From: Cherax quadricarinatus
Lineage: Eukaryota; Arthropoda; Malacostraca; Decapoda; Parastacidae
Reading direction: 5' to 3'
Assembly (NCBI RefSeq): GCF_038502225.1
Contig: NC_091383.1
Location: 2,120,001-2,184,000, forward strand
DNA length: 64,000 nt
Positions within the stretch are counted from its first letter, which is position 1, and the number at the start of each line of letters is the position of its first letter. Positions 35,216-48,900 of this stretch are shown here, piece after piece. Made by a program: the position numbers and the translations under genes. The notes beneath the pieces were generated by a model that made no database searches, had not been told where the DNA came from, and saw nothing but the letters and a program-made list of their open reading frames with translations.

Positions 35216-38200
35216 TTCCAAGTACCAGAGTACAGTGATACCAGAGTACAGTGACTGATACCAGAGTACATTGACTGATGCTAGAGTACAGTGACTGATA
35301 CTAGAGTACAGTGATATCAGAGTACAGTGACTGATACAGAGTACAGTGACTGATACTAGAGTACAGTGATACCAGAGTACAGTGACTGATACCAGAGTAC
35401 AGTGACTGATACTAGAGTACAGTGATACCAGAGTACAATGACTGATACCAGAGTACAGTGACTGATACTAGAGTACAGTGATACCAGAGTATAGCGACTG
35501 ATACCAGAGTACAGTGACTGATACCAGAGTACAGTGACTGATACAAGAGTACAGTGACTGATACCAGAGTACAGTGACTGATACCAGAGTACAGTGACTG
35601 ATACCAGAGTACAGTGACTGATACCAGAGTACAGTGACTGATACTAGAGTACATACTAGTGACTGATACAGTGACAGTGACTGATACCAGAGTACAGTGA
35701 TATCAGAGTACAGTGACTGATACCAGAGTACAGTGACTGATACCAGAGTACAGTGCCTCATACTAGAGTACAGCAACTGGTATTAGAGTACAGTGACTGA
35801 TACTTGAGTACAGTGACTGATACCAGAGTACAGTGACTGATACCAGAGTACAGTGACTGATACCAGAGTACAGTGATATCAGAGTACAGTGACTGATACC
35901 AGAGTACAGTGACTGATACTAGAGTACAGTGACTGATACCAGAGTACAGTGAGTGATACCAGAGTACAGTGAGTGATACCAGAGTACAGTGACTGATACC
36001 AGAGTACAGTGATATCAGAGTACAGTGACTGATACCAGAGTACAGTGACTGATACCAGAGTACAGTGACTGATACCAAAGTACAGTGACTGATACCAGAG
36101 TACAGTGATATCAGAGTACAGTGACTGATACCAGAGTACAGTGACTGATACTAGAGTACAGTGACTGATACCAGAGTACAGTGAGTGATACCAGAGTACA
36201 GTGACTGATACCAGAGTACAGTGACTGATACCAGAGTACAGTGATATCAGAGTACAGTGACTGATACCAGAGTACAGTGACTGATACTAGAGTACAGTGA
36301 CTGATACCAGAGTACAGTGAGTGATACCAGAGTACAGTGACTGATACCAGAGTACAGTGACTGATACCAGAGTACAGTGATATCAGAGTACAGTGACTGA
36401 TACCAGAGTACAGTGACTGATACCAAAGTACAGTGACTGATACCAGAGTACAGTGATATCAGAGTACAGTGAGTGATACCAGAGTACAGTGAGTGATACC
36501 AGAGTACAGTGACTGATACCAGAGTACAGTGATATCAGAGTACAGTGACTGATACCAGAGTACAGTGATATCAGAGTACAGTGACTGATACCAGAGTACA
36601 GTGATATCAGAGTACAGTGACTGATACCAGAGTACAGTGATATCAGAGTACAGTGACTGATACCAGAGTACAGTGACTGATACCAAAGTACAGTGACTGA
36701 TACCAGAGTACAGTGATATCAGAGTACAGTGACTGATACCAGAGTACAGTGACTGATACCAGAGTACAGTGATATCAGAGTACAGTGACTGATACCAGAG
36801 TACAGTGATATCAGAGTACAGTGACTGATACCAGAGTACAGTGACTCATACAAGAGTACAGCGACTGGTACTAGAGTACAGTGACTGATACTAGAGTACA
36901 GCGACTGATAGCAGAGTACAGTGACTGATACCAGAGTACAGTGACTGATACCAGAGTACAGTGACTGATACTAGAGTACAGTGGCTGATACCAGAGTACA
37001 GTGATATCAGAGTACAGTGACTGATACCAGAGTACAGTGACTGATACCAGAGTACAGTGCCTCATACTAGAGTACAGCGACTGGTATTAGAGTACAGCGA
37101 CTGATACCAGAGTACAGTGACTGATACTAGAGTACAGTGACTGATACCAGAGTACAGTGACTGATACCAGAGTACAGTGATTGATACCAGAGTACAGTGA
37201 TATCAGAGTACAGTGACTGATACCAGAGTACAGTGACTGATACTAGAGTACAGTGACTGATACCAGAGCACAGTGACTGATACCAGAGTACAGTGACTGA
37301 TACCAGAGTACAGTGACTCATACTAGAGTACAGCGACTGGTACTAGAGTACAGCGACTGATACCAGAGTACAGTGACTGATACCAGAGTACAGTGACTCA
37401 TACTAGAGTACAGCGACTGGTACTAGAGTACAGCGACTGATACTAGAGTACAGTGACTGATACCAGAGTACAGTGACTGATACTAGAGTACAGTGGCTGA
37501 TACCAGAGTACAGTAACTGATACCAGAGTACAGTGATATCAGAGTACAGTGACTGATACCAGAGTACAGTGACTGATACTAGAGTACAGTGACTGATACC
37601 AGAGTACAGTGAGTGATACCAGAGTACAGTGACTGATACCAGAGTACAGTGACTGATACTAGAGTACAGTGATATCAGAGTACAGTGACTGATGCCAGAG
37701 TACAGTGACTGATACCAGAGTACAGTGATACTAGAGTACAGTGATATCAGAGTACAGTGACTGATACCAGAGTACAGTGACTGATACTAGAGTACAGTGA
37801 TATCAGAGTACAGTGACAGAGTACAGTGACTGATACTAGAGTACAGCGACTGCTACTAGAGTACAGTGACTGATACTAGAGTACAGTGATATCAGAGTAC
37901 AGTGACTGATACCAGAGTACAGTAACTGATACCAAAGTACAGTGACTGATACTAGATTACATTCACTGATTCTAGAGTACAGTGATACCAGAGTACAGTG
38001 ACTGATACTAGAGTACAGTGATACCAGAGTACAGTGTTACCAGAGAATATTGATTGAAACCAGAGTACAATGATACCAGAGCAAAGTGACTGATAATAGA
38101 AAACAGTGACTGATACCAGAGTACAATGACCCATGCCAGAGTACAGTGATACCAGAATACAGTAACTGATACCAGAGTACAATGATTGATACCAGAGTAC

Positions 38201-39115
38201 AGTGACTGGTACGAGAGTACAGTGATACCAGAGTACAGTGACTGATACTAGAGTACAGTCACTGATTCTAGAGTAAAGTGATACCAGAGTACAGTGACTG
38301 ATACTAGAGTACAGTCACTGATTCTAGAGTAAAGTGATACCAGAGTACAGTGACTGATACTAGAGTACAGTCACTGATTCTAGAGTAAAGTGATACCAGA
38401 ATACAGTAACTGATACCAGAGTACAATGATTGATACCAGAGTTCAGTGACTGATACGAGAGTACAATGATACCAGACTACAGGGATACCAGAGTGCAATG
38501 ATACCAGAGTACAGTGATACCAGAATGCAGAAACTAATACCAGAGTACAGTGATACCAGAGCACAGTGATTAATACCAGAGTACAATGATGCTAGAGTAC
38601 AGAGATACAAGAGTACAGGGACTGATACCAGAGTACAGTGATTAATACCAGAGTACAATGATGCTAGAGTACAGAGATACAAGAGTACAGGGACTGATAC
38701 CAGAGCACAGTGATTAATACCAGAGTACAATGATGCTAGAGTACAGAGATACAAGAGTACAGGGACTGATACCAGAGTACAGTGATACCAGAGTACAGTG
38801 ATACCAGAGTGTAGTGACTGATAGCAGAGTACAGTGATACCAGAGTACAGTGATACCAGAGTGTAGTGACTGATAGCAGAGTACAGTGATACCAGAGTAC
38901 AGTGATACCAGAGTGTAGTGACTGATAGCAGAGTACAGTGATACCAGAGTACAGTGATACCAGAGTGTAGTGACTGATAGCAGAGTACAGTGATACCAGA
39001 GTACAGTGATACCAGAGTGTAGTGACTGACAGCAGAGTACAATGATACCAGAGTACTGTGATACGGGAATAGACTGATACTAGAGTACAGTGATAAAAGA
39101 GTACAGTGAATTTTC
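35216..39115. repeat. 20/16-bp minisatellite (GATACCAGAGTACAGTGACT)
   Basis: About 200 units: a 20-mer GATACCAGAGTACAGTGACT mixed with a 16-mer GATATCAGAGTACAGT. Longer composites repeat at the right end (38560-39040, e.g. GTGTAGTGACTGATAGCAGA every 61 bp). One of the longest arrays in the window. Confidence 0.93.
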
Positions 39116-39125
39116 ACAGAGTACA

Positions 39126-39127
39126 AC

Positions 39128-39199
<72 letters not shown>

Positions 39200-39242
39200 G
39201 TTATTATTATTATTGTTATTATTATTATTGTTATTATTATTA

Positions 39243-39315
<73 letters not shown>
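39126..39315. repeat. (AAT)n/(ATT)n mirror microsatellite
   Basis: About 11 AAT triplets switch at 39158 to about 52 ATT triplets with regularly spaced TTG interruptions, so the left part is complementary to the right. Confidence 0.95.
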
Positions 39316-39316
<1 letters not shown>

Positions 39317-39328
39317 GGAATGTGTATA

Positions 39329-39438
<110 letters not shown>

Positions 39439-39535
39439 AACGGTAATCCTTCCATTAACGGCTCTGTTTCCCGTTAAACATTTTTTTAAAACAGCCTGAG
39501 AATGTTCTCTGTGTTTTACTTGTTTGCATAAACGC

Positions 39536-41962
39536 ATAAACCACCCATATTAACCCATAAACCAGCAATATTAACCCATAAACCAGCCATATTAACCCAT
39601 AAACCAGCAATATTAACCCATAAACCAGCCATATTAACCCATAAACCAACCATATTAACCCATAAACCAACCATATTAACCCATAAACCACCCATATTAA
39701 CCCATAAACCAACCATATTAACCCATAAACCAACCATATTAACCCATAAACCAGCCATATTAACCCATAAACCAACCATATTAACCCATAAACCACCCAT
39801 ATTAACCCATAAACCAACCATATTAACCCATAAACCAACCATATTAACCCATAAACCACCCATATTAACCCATAAACCAACCATATTAACCCATAAACCA
39901 ACCATATTAACCCATAAACCAGCCATATTAACCCATAAACCAGCCATATTAACCCATAAACAAGCCATATTAACCCATAAACCAGCCATATTAACCATAA
40001 ACCAGCCATATTAACCCATAAATCAGCCATATTAACCCATAAACCAGGCATATTAACCCATAAACCAGCCATATTAACCCATAGACCAGCCATATTAACC
40101 CATAAACCAGCCATATTAACCCATAAACCAGCCATATTAACCCATAAACCAGCCATATTAACCCATAAACCAGCCATATTAACCCATAAACCAGCCATAT
40201 TAACCCATAAACCAGCCATATTAACCCATAAATCAGCCATATTAACCCATAAACCAGCCATATTAACCCATAAACCAGCCATATTAACCCATAAACCAGC
40301 AATATTAACCCATAAACCAGCCATATTAACCCATGAACCAGCCATATTAACCCATAAACCAGCCATATTAACCCATAAACCAGCAATATTAACCCATAAA
40401 CCAGCCATATTAACCCATAAACCAGCCATATTAACCCATAAACCAGCAATATTAACCCATAAACCAGCCATATTAACCCATAAACCAGCAATATTAACCC
40501 ATAAACCAGCCATATTAACCCATGAACCAGCCATATTAACCCATAAACCAGCCATATTAACCCATAAACCAGCCATATTAACCCATAAACCAGCCATATT
40601 AACCCATAAACCAGCCATATTAATCCATAAATCAGCAATATTAACCCATAAACCAGCCATATTAACCCATAAACCAGCCATATTAACCTATAAACCAGCA
40701 ATGTTAACCCATAAACCAGCAACATTAACCCATAAACCAGCAATGTTAACCCATAAACCAGCAATGTTAACTCATAAACCAGCCATATTAATCCATAAAC
40801 CAGAAATATTAATTAACCCATTAACCAGCAATGTTAACCCATAAACCAGCAATATTAACCCATAAACCAGCAATGTTAACCCATAAACCAGCAATGTTAA
40901 CTCATAAACCAGACATATTAATCCATAAACCAGCAATATTAACCCATAAACCAGCAATGTTAGCCCATAAACCAGCAATGTTAACCCATAAACCAGCAAT
41001 GTTAACCCATAAACCAGCAATGTTAACCCATAAACCAGCAATGTTAACCCATAAACCAGCAATGTTAACCCATAAACCAGCAATGTTAACCCATAAACCA
41101 GCAATGTTAACTCATAAACCAGCCATATTAATCCTTAAACCAGCAATATTACTTAACCCATAAACCAGCAATGTTAACCCATAAACCAGCAATGTTAACC
41201 CATAAACCAGCAATGTTAACCCATAAACCAGCAATGTTAACCCATAAACCAGCAATGTTAACCCATAAACCAGCAATGTTAACCCATAAACCAACAATGT
41301 TAACCCATAAACCAGCAATGTTAAGCCATAAACCAGCAATGTTAACCCATAAACCAGCAATGTTAACCCATAAACCAGCAATGTTAACCCATAAACCAGC
41401 AATGTTAACTCATAAACGAGCCATATTATCCCATAATTCAGTCATGTCGACCCATAATTCAGTCATGTCGACCCATAATTCAGTCATGTCGACCCATAAT
41501 TCAGTCATGTCGACCCATAAACCAGCAATGTTAACCCATAAACCAGCAATGTTAACCCATAAACCAGCAATGTTAACCCATAAACCAGCAATGTTAACCC
41601 ATAAACCAACAATGTTAACCCATAAACCAGCAATGTTAACCCATAAACCAGCAATGTTAACCCATAAACCAGCAATGTTAACCCATAAACCAGCAATGTT
41701 AACTCATAAACGAGCCATATTATCCCATAATTCAGTCATGTCGACCCATAATTCAGTCATGTCGACCCATAATTCAGTCATGTCGACCCATAATTCAGTC
41801 ATGTCGACCCATAATTCAGTCATGTCGACCCATAATTCAGTCATGTCGACCCATAATTCAGTCATGTCGACCCATAATTCAGTCATGTCGACCCATAATT
41901 CAGTCATGTCGACCCATAATTCAGTCATGTCGACCCATAATTTAGTCATGTCAACCCATAAA
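39536..41962. repeat. 21-bp minisatellite with three subfamilies
   Basis: About 115 units of 21 bp. Subfamily 1 (39540-40690): CCATATTAACCCATAAACCA. Subfamily 2 (40690-41420, 41517-41720): GCAATGTTAACCCATAAACC. Subfamily 3 (41430-41516, 41725-41950): AGTCATGTCGACCCATAATT. The block of subfamilies 2 and 3 is duplicated. Open frames on both strands follow from the 21-bp unit. Confidence 0.94.
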
Positions 41963-42165
41963 TCCCTTAATTAGACCTTAATTAGACCTTAATTAGACCT
42001 TAATTAGACCTTAATTAGACCTTAATTAGACCTTAATTAGACCTTAATTAGACCATAATTAGACCTTAATTAGACCTTAATTAGACCTTAATTAGACCTT
42101 AATTAGACCTTAATTAGACCATAATTAGACCTTTATTAGACCATAATTAGACCTTTATTAGACCC
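41963..42165. repeat. 11-bp minisatellite (ATTAGACCTTA)
   Basis: About 18 units of ATTAGACCTTA; three units have CATA in place of CTTA. Confidence 0.92.
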
Positions 42166-42179
42166 GTATGTTAGTTACA

Positions 42180-42545
42180 GTGGCCTACAAATTTTGAAGA
42201 TAGTATCAACCTAAGAGATACTTAATAAGAATATCTATTGAGAAAAAGATACTATTCAAGGAAAAAATTAATAAAAAGATACTGATAAAGATAGAAATGG
42301 CCAGAAGATACATAGTAAGAAGAGAAGTGACCAAAATATCTAATAAGAATGTAAATAGGCAAAGAGATACTTAGTATAGATATGAATTGTCAGTATATAT
42401 AAAGATATATATTCCAAAAAGATACTTAATGTAGATATATGTATCCAAAGAGTAGCTTGATATATATATATAATTACCCAAAGAGTTACCTAATCGGGCA
42501 AAATATATTAATAAGGATATAAATGGGTAAAAAGATACTTAATAA
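42180..42545. repeat. Degenerate ~30-40-bp AT-rich repeat
   Basis: Weak copies of AAGATACTTAATAAGAATAT and ATAAATGGGCAAA; grades into the clean 31-bp array on its right and looks like its older edge. Confidence 0.65.
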
Positions 42546-43035
42546 AAATATAAATGGGCAAAAAGATAGTCAATAAAGTAATAAATGGGTTAAAAGATAG
42601 TCAATAAAGTTATAAATGGGTTAAAAGATAGTCAATAAAGTTATAAATGAGTTAAAAGATAGTCAATAAAGTTATAAATGGGTTAAAAGATAGTCAATAA
42701 AGTAATAAATGGGTTAAAAGATAGTCAATAAAGTAATAAATGTGTTAAAAGATAGTCAATAAAGTAATAAATGGGTTAAAAGATAGTCAATATAGTAATA
42801 AATGGGTTAAAAGATAGTCAATAAAGTAATAAATGGGTTAAAAGATAGTCAATATAGTAATAAATGGGTTAAAAGATAGTCAATAAAGTAATAAATGGGT
42901 TAAAAGATAGTCAATAAAGTAATAAATGGGTTAAAAGATAGTCAATAAAGTAATAAATGGGTTAAAAGATAGTCAATAAAGTAATAAATGGGTTAAAAGA
43001 TAATCAATAAAGTTATAAATGGGCAAAAAGATACT
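42546..43035. repeat. 31-bp minisatellite (AGATAGTCAATAAAG...)
   Basis: 15-16 units with exact 31-bp period, core AGATAGTCAATAAAGTAATA then AATGGGTTAAA. Confidence 0.93.
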
Positions 43036-43208
43036 CAATAAAGGAGTCTGGAGACCTCACGGTACTTTGTTGACCATAGAAGTGACGTCAGTGTTAAACC
43101 AACAGAGTTATAATTACCTGGTCTTGCTGTCCCTGTATGACCTGCCGGAGGGAGGGGAAGGAGGGGGAGTAGGGGAAGGGGAGGATATAGGGGAGGGGGA
43201 GGCATGTG

Positions 43209-43393
<185 letters not shown>

Positions 43394-43660
43394 TATACCT
43401 GCCCCAGGTGGTGTGAGTCACATGTGTGGTCCTACACCACCTGTCTGTCATCTGTCCAGGCTGGCAAGAATGCTTTTTGGCTGATATCAGATTTGCATAG
43501 TTGGAACAGATGCCTTATTGCTGGGTATCCAAATGTTGCTCAGATCTCAGATCTATGACACTTCTGAAGATACAACTGTGTTCAGTGAGGATAGAGGCCA
43601 CAGGCCAGAAGCAACACCAGTACAACTAGTCTGAAGGTGTGTGCCTAGAGAGAAATTAGG
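43394..43660. other. Unique spacer, no feature recognised
   Basis: Non-repetitive sequence leading into the ~147-bp repeat. No ORF or RNA that I can support. Confidence 0.4.
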
Positions 43661-44412
43661 GATAGCCAACAGGAAATCCCCAGCATGAGGAGCTCTCACT
43701 GCAAGGAGATGAGCTGCATCCCCTTCTAGGACAGCCCAGTTAGAGGATAGTATAGAGCATCACAGAACCTAGCTCTGTCAATTATAATTCCTATAGAGGA
43801 ATTAGGGACAGCCAACAGGAAATCCCCAGCATGAGGAGCTGTCACTGCCAGAAAATGAGCTACCTTTTCAGAGATGACTCAGAGGTTACTGGAGCTAGAG
43901 CATCATAGAAATTGGGCCTAATATATACCTAGAGAGGAATTAAGGAACACAAGAAAGGAGGAGCACTGCAGCAGGCTTACTGGCCCCAAATAAGCAGATC
44001 CTTTTCAATTCCAAACTCAAAAGGAGGAGCTCTCACTGCCAGGAAATCAGCTGCCTCCCTACCTAGAATGACCCAGTTAGAGGATACTGGTTATAGAGTA
44101 TCACAGAGCCTGGCTCTATCAATTATAATTCCAAGAGAGGAATTAAGGACAGACAACAGGAAATCCCCAGCATGAGGAGCTCTCACTGCCAGAAAATGAG
44201 CTGCTTCCCTACCTAGAATGACCCAGTTAGAGGATACTGGTTATGGAGCATCACAGAGCCTGGCTCTATCAATTATAATTCCTAGAGAGGAATTAAGGAC
44301 AGACAACAGGAAATCCCCAGCATGAGGAGCTTTCACTGCCAGAAAATGAGCTCCCTCCCTACCAAGAATGACCCAGTTAGGAGATACTACTTACAGAGCA
44401 TTATAACCTCCC
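43660..44412. repeat. ~147-bp tandem repeat, truncated by the gap
   Basis: About five units sharing CAGGAAATCCCCAGCATGAG, GAGCTCTCACTGCCAG, AATGACCCAGTTAGAG and CAATTATAATTCC. Starts of AGGAAATCCC at 43671, 43817, 44158 and 44308 give spacings of 146 and 150. It runs to the N run, so its true length is unknown. Confidence 0.82.
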
Positions 44413-44415
44413 TAT

Positions 44416-44515
44416 NNNNNNNNNNNNNNNNNNNNNNNNNNNNNNNNNNNNNNNNNNNNNNNNNNNNNNNNNNNNNNNNNNNNNNNNNNNNNNNNNNNNN
44501 NNNNNNNNNNNNNNN
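44416..44515. other. Assembly gap (100 N)
   Basis: Exactly 100 N, the usual placeholder for a gap of unknown size. It joins a tandem repeat to a LINE-A fragment. Confidence 0.99.
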
Positions 44516-45302
44516 ATGTCGTTTTCGTGTCCCTCCTGTCCTCCAGTGTTGTCAGGTTGATTTTTCTTAACCTCTCCTCGTAGGACGTTCCCCTTAGCTC
44601 CAAAATTAGTTTTGTTGCAAGCCTTTGCACTTTCTCTGATGTTCTGACGTGCTTGACCAGGTGTGAGTTCCAAACTTGTGCTGCGTACTCCAGTTTGGGC
44701 CGGATGTACACTGTGTACAAAGTCTTGAACGATTCCTTACTGAGGTATCAGAACGATATTCTCAGGTTTGCCGGGCGCCCATATGCTGCAGCAGTTATCT
44801 GGTTGATGTGCACCTCAGGAGATGTGCTCACTATGATGCTCACCCCAAGATCCTTATCCTTGAGTGAGGTTTGCAGTCTTTTTGTCCAGAGCCTGTAGTC
44901 TGTCCGGGACTTTGTGTCCTCCAAACCTCACAACTGTTGTTGGATTAGGGTTGAAGTCAGTTCAGATCCCTTTGTTGTTCTACCTAATCCTCGTCCACTT
45001 GGATTCTCCTTATTAGCTTCACATCGACTGCAAACACGGACACTTCTGAATCTAACTCTTCCAGCGTGTTATTCATATATACAAAAAACAGCACAGGTCC
45101 TGGGACCGACCCCTGTGGAACCCCGCTCATCACAGGCGCCCACTTTGACACTTCGTCACGGACCATCACTCGTTGTTTCCTTCCAGTCAGGTATTCTCTG
45201 ATCTGTTGCAGTGCCTTTCCTGTAATTCCTGCCTGCTCCTCTAGCTTTTATACCAGTCTCCTGTGCGGAACTGTGTCAAGGGCCTTCTTGCAGTCCAAGA
45301 AA
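44516..45302 (-). pseudogene. LINE-A reverse transcriptase fragment, minus strand
   Basis: Minus-strand homology to ORF2 from LDCKKALDTVPHRRLV (45302 leftwards) through MSGVPQGSVPGPVLFFVY, then SVFAVDVKLIRRI and YTVYIRPKLEYAAQVWNSHL to SYEERLRKINLTTLEDRR next to the gap. The catalytic FADD of the family reads FAVD here, and frames change at least twice, so it is inactive. This is an older copy than those at 7.7-11.4 and 58.7-60.5 kb. Its 3' end lies in or beyond the gap. Confidence 0.85.
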
Positions 45303-45895
45303 GTGCAAAGGCACTTGACAAATGCGATCATGGCGTGACAGCACGCAAAATGAGGGCCATAGGCATTACAGGGAAATAGGCAGATGGAATTTCTGGTGCC
45401 TAACACACAGAACACAAAATGTAGTAGTGAACAGAGCAAAATCCAGCATCGGGGAGAGATTAAAAGCTCTGTTCCCCAAGGCACTGTCCTGGCACCTCTT
45501 CTGTTTCTCATCCCCATAGCAAACATACATAAAAACACCCATCACAGTTTGGCATCATCATTATTGAGGCTGAAACAAGCATGAAAGTCCCTACGGTTGA
45601 GGACACTGATAAAGTACAGGAAGACATAAAGTGGGTTTTCCAGTGGGCAGTGGAGAACATGACGTTCAGTGGTGATATTCCAGCTGCTTAGGTATGGAAA
45701 TAATAAAGAAATCAAAACGGTCACTAACACGAAAGGAACACGTAAAAAACTTACGAATAATTATATCAGGTGGACTTTCAGAGAACACGAGACAAAGGTC
45801 ACGACAGCCAGGAGGATCAAGGGGTGGGTATTGAGAACTTTCAAAACAAGGGGAATAATGCCAGTGGTAACATATGAAATCGCTGGTGCTCGTTT
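45303..45895 (+). pseudogene. Reverse transcriptase relic of a different LINE family (LINE-C)
   Basis: Plus-strand fragments in several frames: KALDKCDHGVTARKM and AIGITGK near 45308-45380 (RT palm, the family form being FDKCDHG); VNRAKSSIG near 45430; SSVPQGTVLAPLLFLIPIAN at 45455-45520 (RT motif before the active site); VQEDIKWVFQWAVENMTFSG near 45615; FQLLRYGNNKEIK near 45675; then RRIKGWVLRTFKTRG near 45815. The order matches a non-LTR RT palm-to-thumb region. The FADD motif is not recognisable. At least three frameshifts. No tail or target duplication seen. Confidence 0.7.
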
Positions 45896-45930
45896 ATTTG
45901 GAATATTATTCAGTATTGATGGTTGTATCG

Positions 45931-48900
45931 CGACTCACACCGTGGAGGATTTAGTCGCTGGGCCGAGGTCTTAGTGACACTGGTGTTAGTTATATAACGA
46001 CTCACACCGTGGAGGATTTAGTCGCTGGGCCGAGGTCTTAGTGACACTGGTGTTAGTTATATAACGACTCACACCGTGGAGGATTTAGTCGCTGGGCCGA
46101 GGTCTTAGTGACACTGGTGTTAGTTATATAACGACTCACACCGTGGAGGATTTAGTCGCTGGGCCGAGGTCTTAGTGGCACTGGTGTTAGTTATATAACG
46201 ACTCACACCGTGGAGGATTTAGTCGCTGGGCCGAGGTCTTAGTGACACTGGTGTTAGTTATATAACGACTCACACCGTGGAGGATTTAGTCGCTGGGCCG
46301 AGGTCTTAGTGGCACTGGTGTTAGTTATATAACGACTCACACCGTGGAGGATTTAGTCGCTGGGCCGAGGTCTTAGTGACACTGGTGTTAGTTATATAAC
46401 GACTCACACCGTGGAGGATTTAGTCGCTGGGCCGAGGTCTTAGTGGCACTGGTGTTAGTTATATAACGACTCACACCGTGGAGGATTTAGTCGCTGGGCC
46501 GAGGTCTTAGTGACACTGGTGTTAGTTATATAACGACTCACACCGTGGAGGATTTAGTCGCTGGGCCGAGGTCTTAGTGACACTGGTGTTAGTTATATAA
46601 CGACTCACACCGTGGAGGATTTAGTCGCTGGGCCGAGGTCTTAGTGACACTGGTGTTAGTTATATAACGACTCACACCGTGGAGGATTTAGTCGCTGGGC
46701 CGAGGTCTTAGTGGCACTGGTGTTAGTTATATAACGACTCACACCGTGGAGGATTTAGTCGCTGGACCGAGGTCTTAGTGGCACTGGTGTTAGTTATATA
46801 ACGACTCACACCGTGGAGGATTTAGTCGCTGGGCCGAGGTCTTAGTGACACTGGTGTTAGTTATATAACGACTCACACCGTGGAGGATTTAGTCACTGGA
46901 CCGAGGTCTTAGTGACACTGGTGTTAGTTATATAACGACTCACACCGTGGAGGATTTAGTCGCTGGGCCGAGGTCTTAGTGACACTGGTGTTAGTTATAT
47001 AACGACTCACACCGTGGAGGATTTAGTCGCTGGGCCGAGGTCTTAGTGGCACTGGTGTTAGTTATATAACGACTCACACCGTGGAGGATTTAGTCGCTGG
47101 ACCGAGGTCTTAGTGGCACTGGTGTTAGTTATATAACGACTCACACCGTGGAGGATTTAGTCGCTGGGCCGAGGTCTTAGTGGCACTGGTGTTAGTTATA
47201 TAACGACTCACACCGTGGAGGATTTAGTCGCTGGGCCGAGGTCTTAGTGGCACTGGTGTTAGTTATATAACGACTCACACCGTGGAGGATTTAGTCGCTG
47301 GGCCGAGGTCTTAGTGACACTGGTGTTAGTTATATAACGACTCACACCGTGGAGGATTTAGTCGCTGGGCCGAGGTCTTAGTGACACTGGTGTTAGTTAT
47401 ATAACGACTCACACCGTGGAGGATTTAGTCGCTGGGCCGAGGTCTTAGTGACACTGGTGTTAGTTATATAACGACTCACACCGTGGAGGATTTAGTCGCT
47501 GGGCCGAGGTCTTAGTGGCACTGGTGTTAGTTATATAACGACTCACACCGTGGAGGATTTAGTCACTGGGCCGAGGTCTTAGTGGCACTGGTGTTAGTTA
47601 TATAACGACTCACACCGTGGAGGTTTTAGTCGCTGGGCCGAGGTCTTAGTGGCACTGGTGTTAGTTATATAACGACTCACACCGTGGAGGATTTAGTCGC
47701 TGGGCCGAGGTCTTAGTGGCACTGGTGTTAGTTATATAACGACTCACACCGTGGAGGATTTAGTCACTGGGCCGAGGTCTTAGTGGCACTGGTGTTAGTT
47801 ATATAACGACTCACACCGTGGAGGATTTAGTCACTGGGCCGAGGTCTTAGTGGCACTGGTGTTAGTTATATAACGACTCACACCGTGGAGGATTTAGTCA
47901 CTGGGCCGAGGTCTTAGTGGCACTGGTGTTAGTTATATAACGACTCACACCGTGGAGGATTTAGTCACTGGGCCGAGGTCTTAGTGGCACTGGTGTTAGT
48001 TATATAACGACTCACACCGTGGAGGATTTAGTCGCTGGGCCGAGGTCTTAGTGACACTGGTGTTAGTTATATAACGACTCACACCGTGGAGGATTTAGTC
48101 GCTGGGCCGAGGTCTTAGTGGCACTGGTGTTAGTTATATAACGACTCACACCGTGGAGGATTTAGTCACTGGGCCGAGGTCTTAGTGGCACTGGTGTTAG
48201 TTATATAACGACTCACACCGTGGAGGTTTTAGTCGCTGGGCCGAGGTCTTAGTGGCACTGGTGTTAGTTATATAACGACTCACACCGTGGAGGATTTAGT
48301 CGCTGGGCCGAGGTCTTAGTGACACTGGTGTTAGTTATATAACGACTCACACCGTGGAGGATTTAGTCGCTGGGCCGAGGTCTTAGTGACACTGGTGTTA
48401 GTTATATAACGACTCACACCGTGGAGGTTTTAGTCGCTGGGCCGAGGTCTTAGTGGCACTGGTGTTAGTTATATAACGACTCACACCGTGGAGGATTTAG
48501 TCACTGGGCCGAGGTCTTAGTGGCACTGGTGTTAGTTATATAACGACTCACACCGTGGAGGATTTAGTCGCTGGGCCGAGGTCTTAGTGACACTGGTGTT
48601 AGTTATATAACGACTCACACCGTGGAGGATTTAGTCGCTGGGCCGAGGTCTTAGTGACACTGGTGTTAGTTATATAACGACTCACACCGTGGAGGATTTA
48701 GTCGCTGGACCGAGGTCTTAGTGACACTGGTGTTAGTTATATAACGACTCACACCGTGGAGGATTTAGTCGCTGGGCCGAGGTCTTAGTGACACTGGTGT
48801 TAGTTATATAACGACTCACACCGTGGAGGATTTAGTCGCTGGGCCGAGGTCTTAGTGACACTGGTGTTAGTTATATAACGACTCACACCGTGGAGGATTT

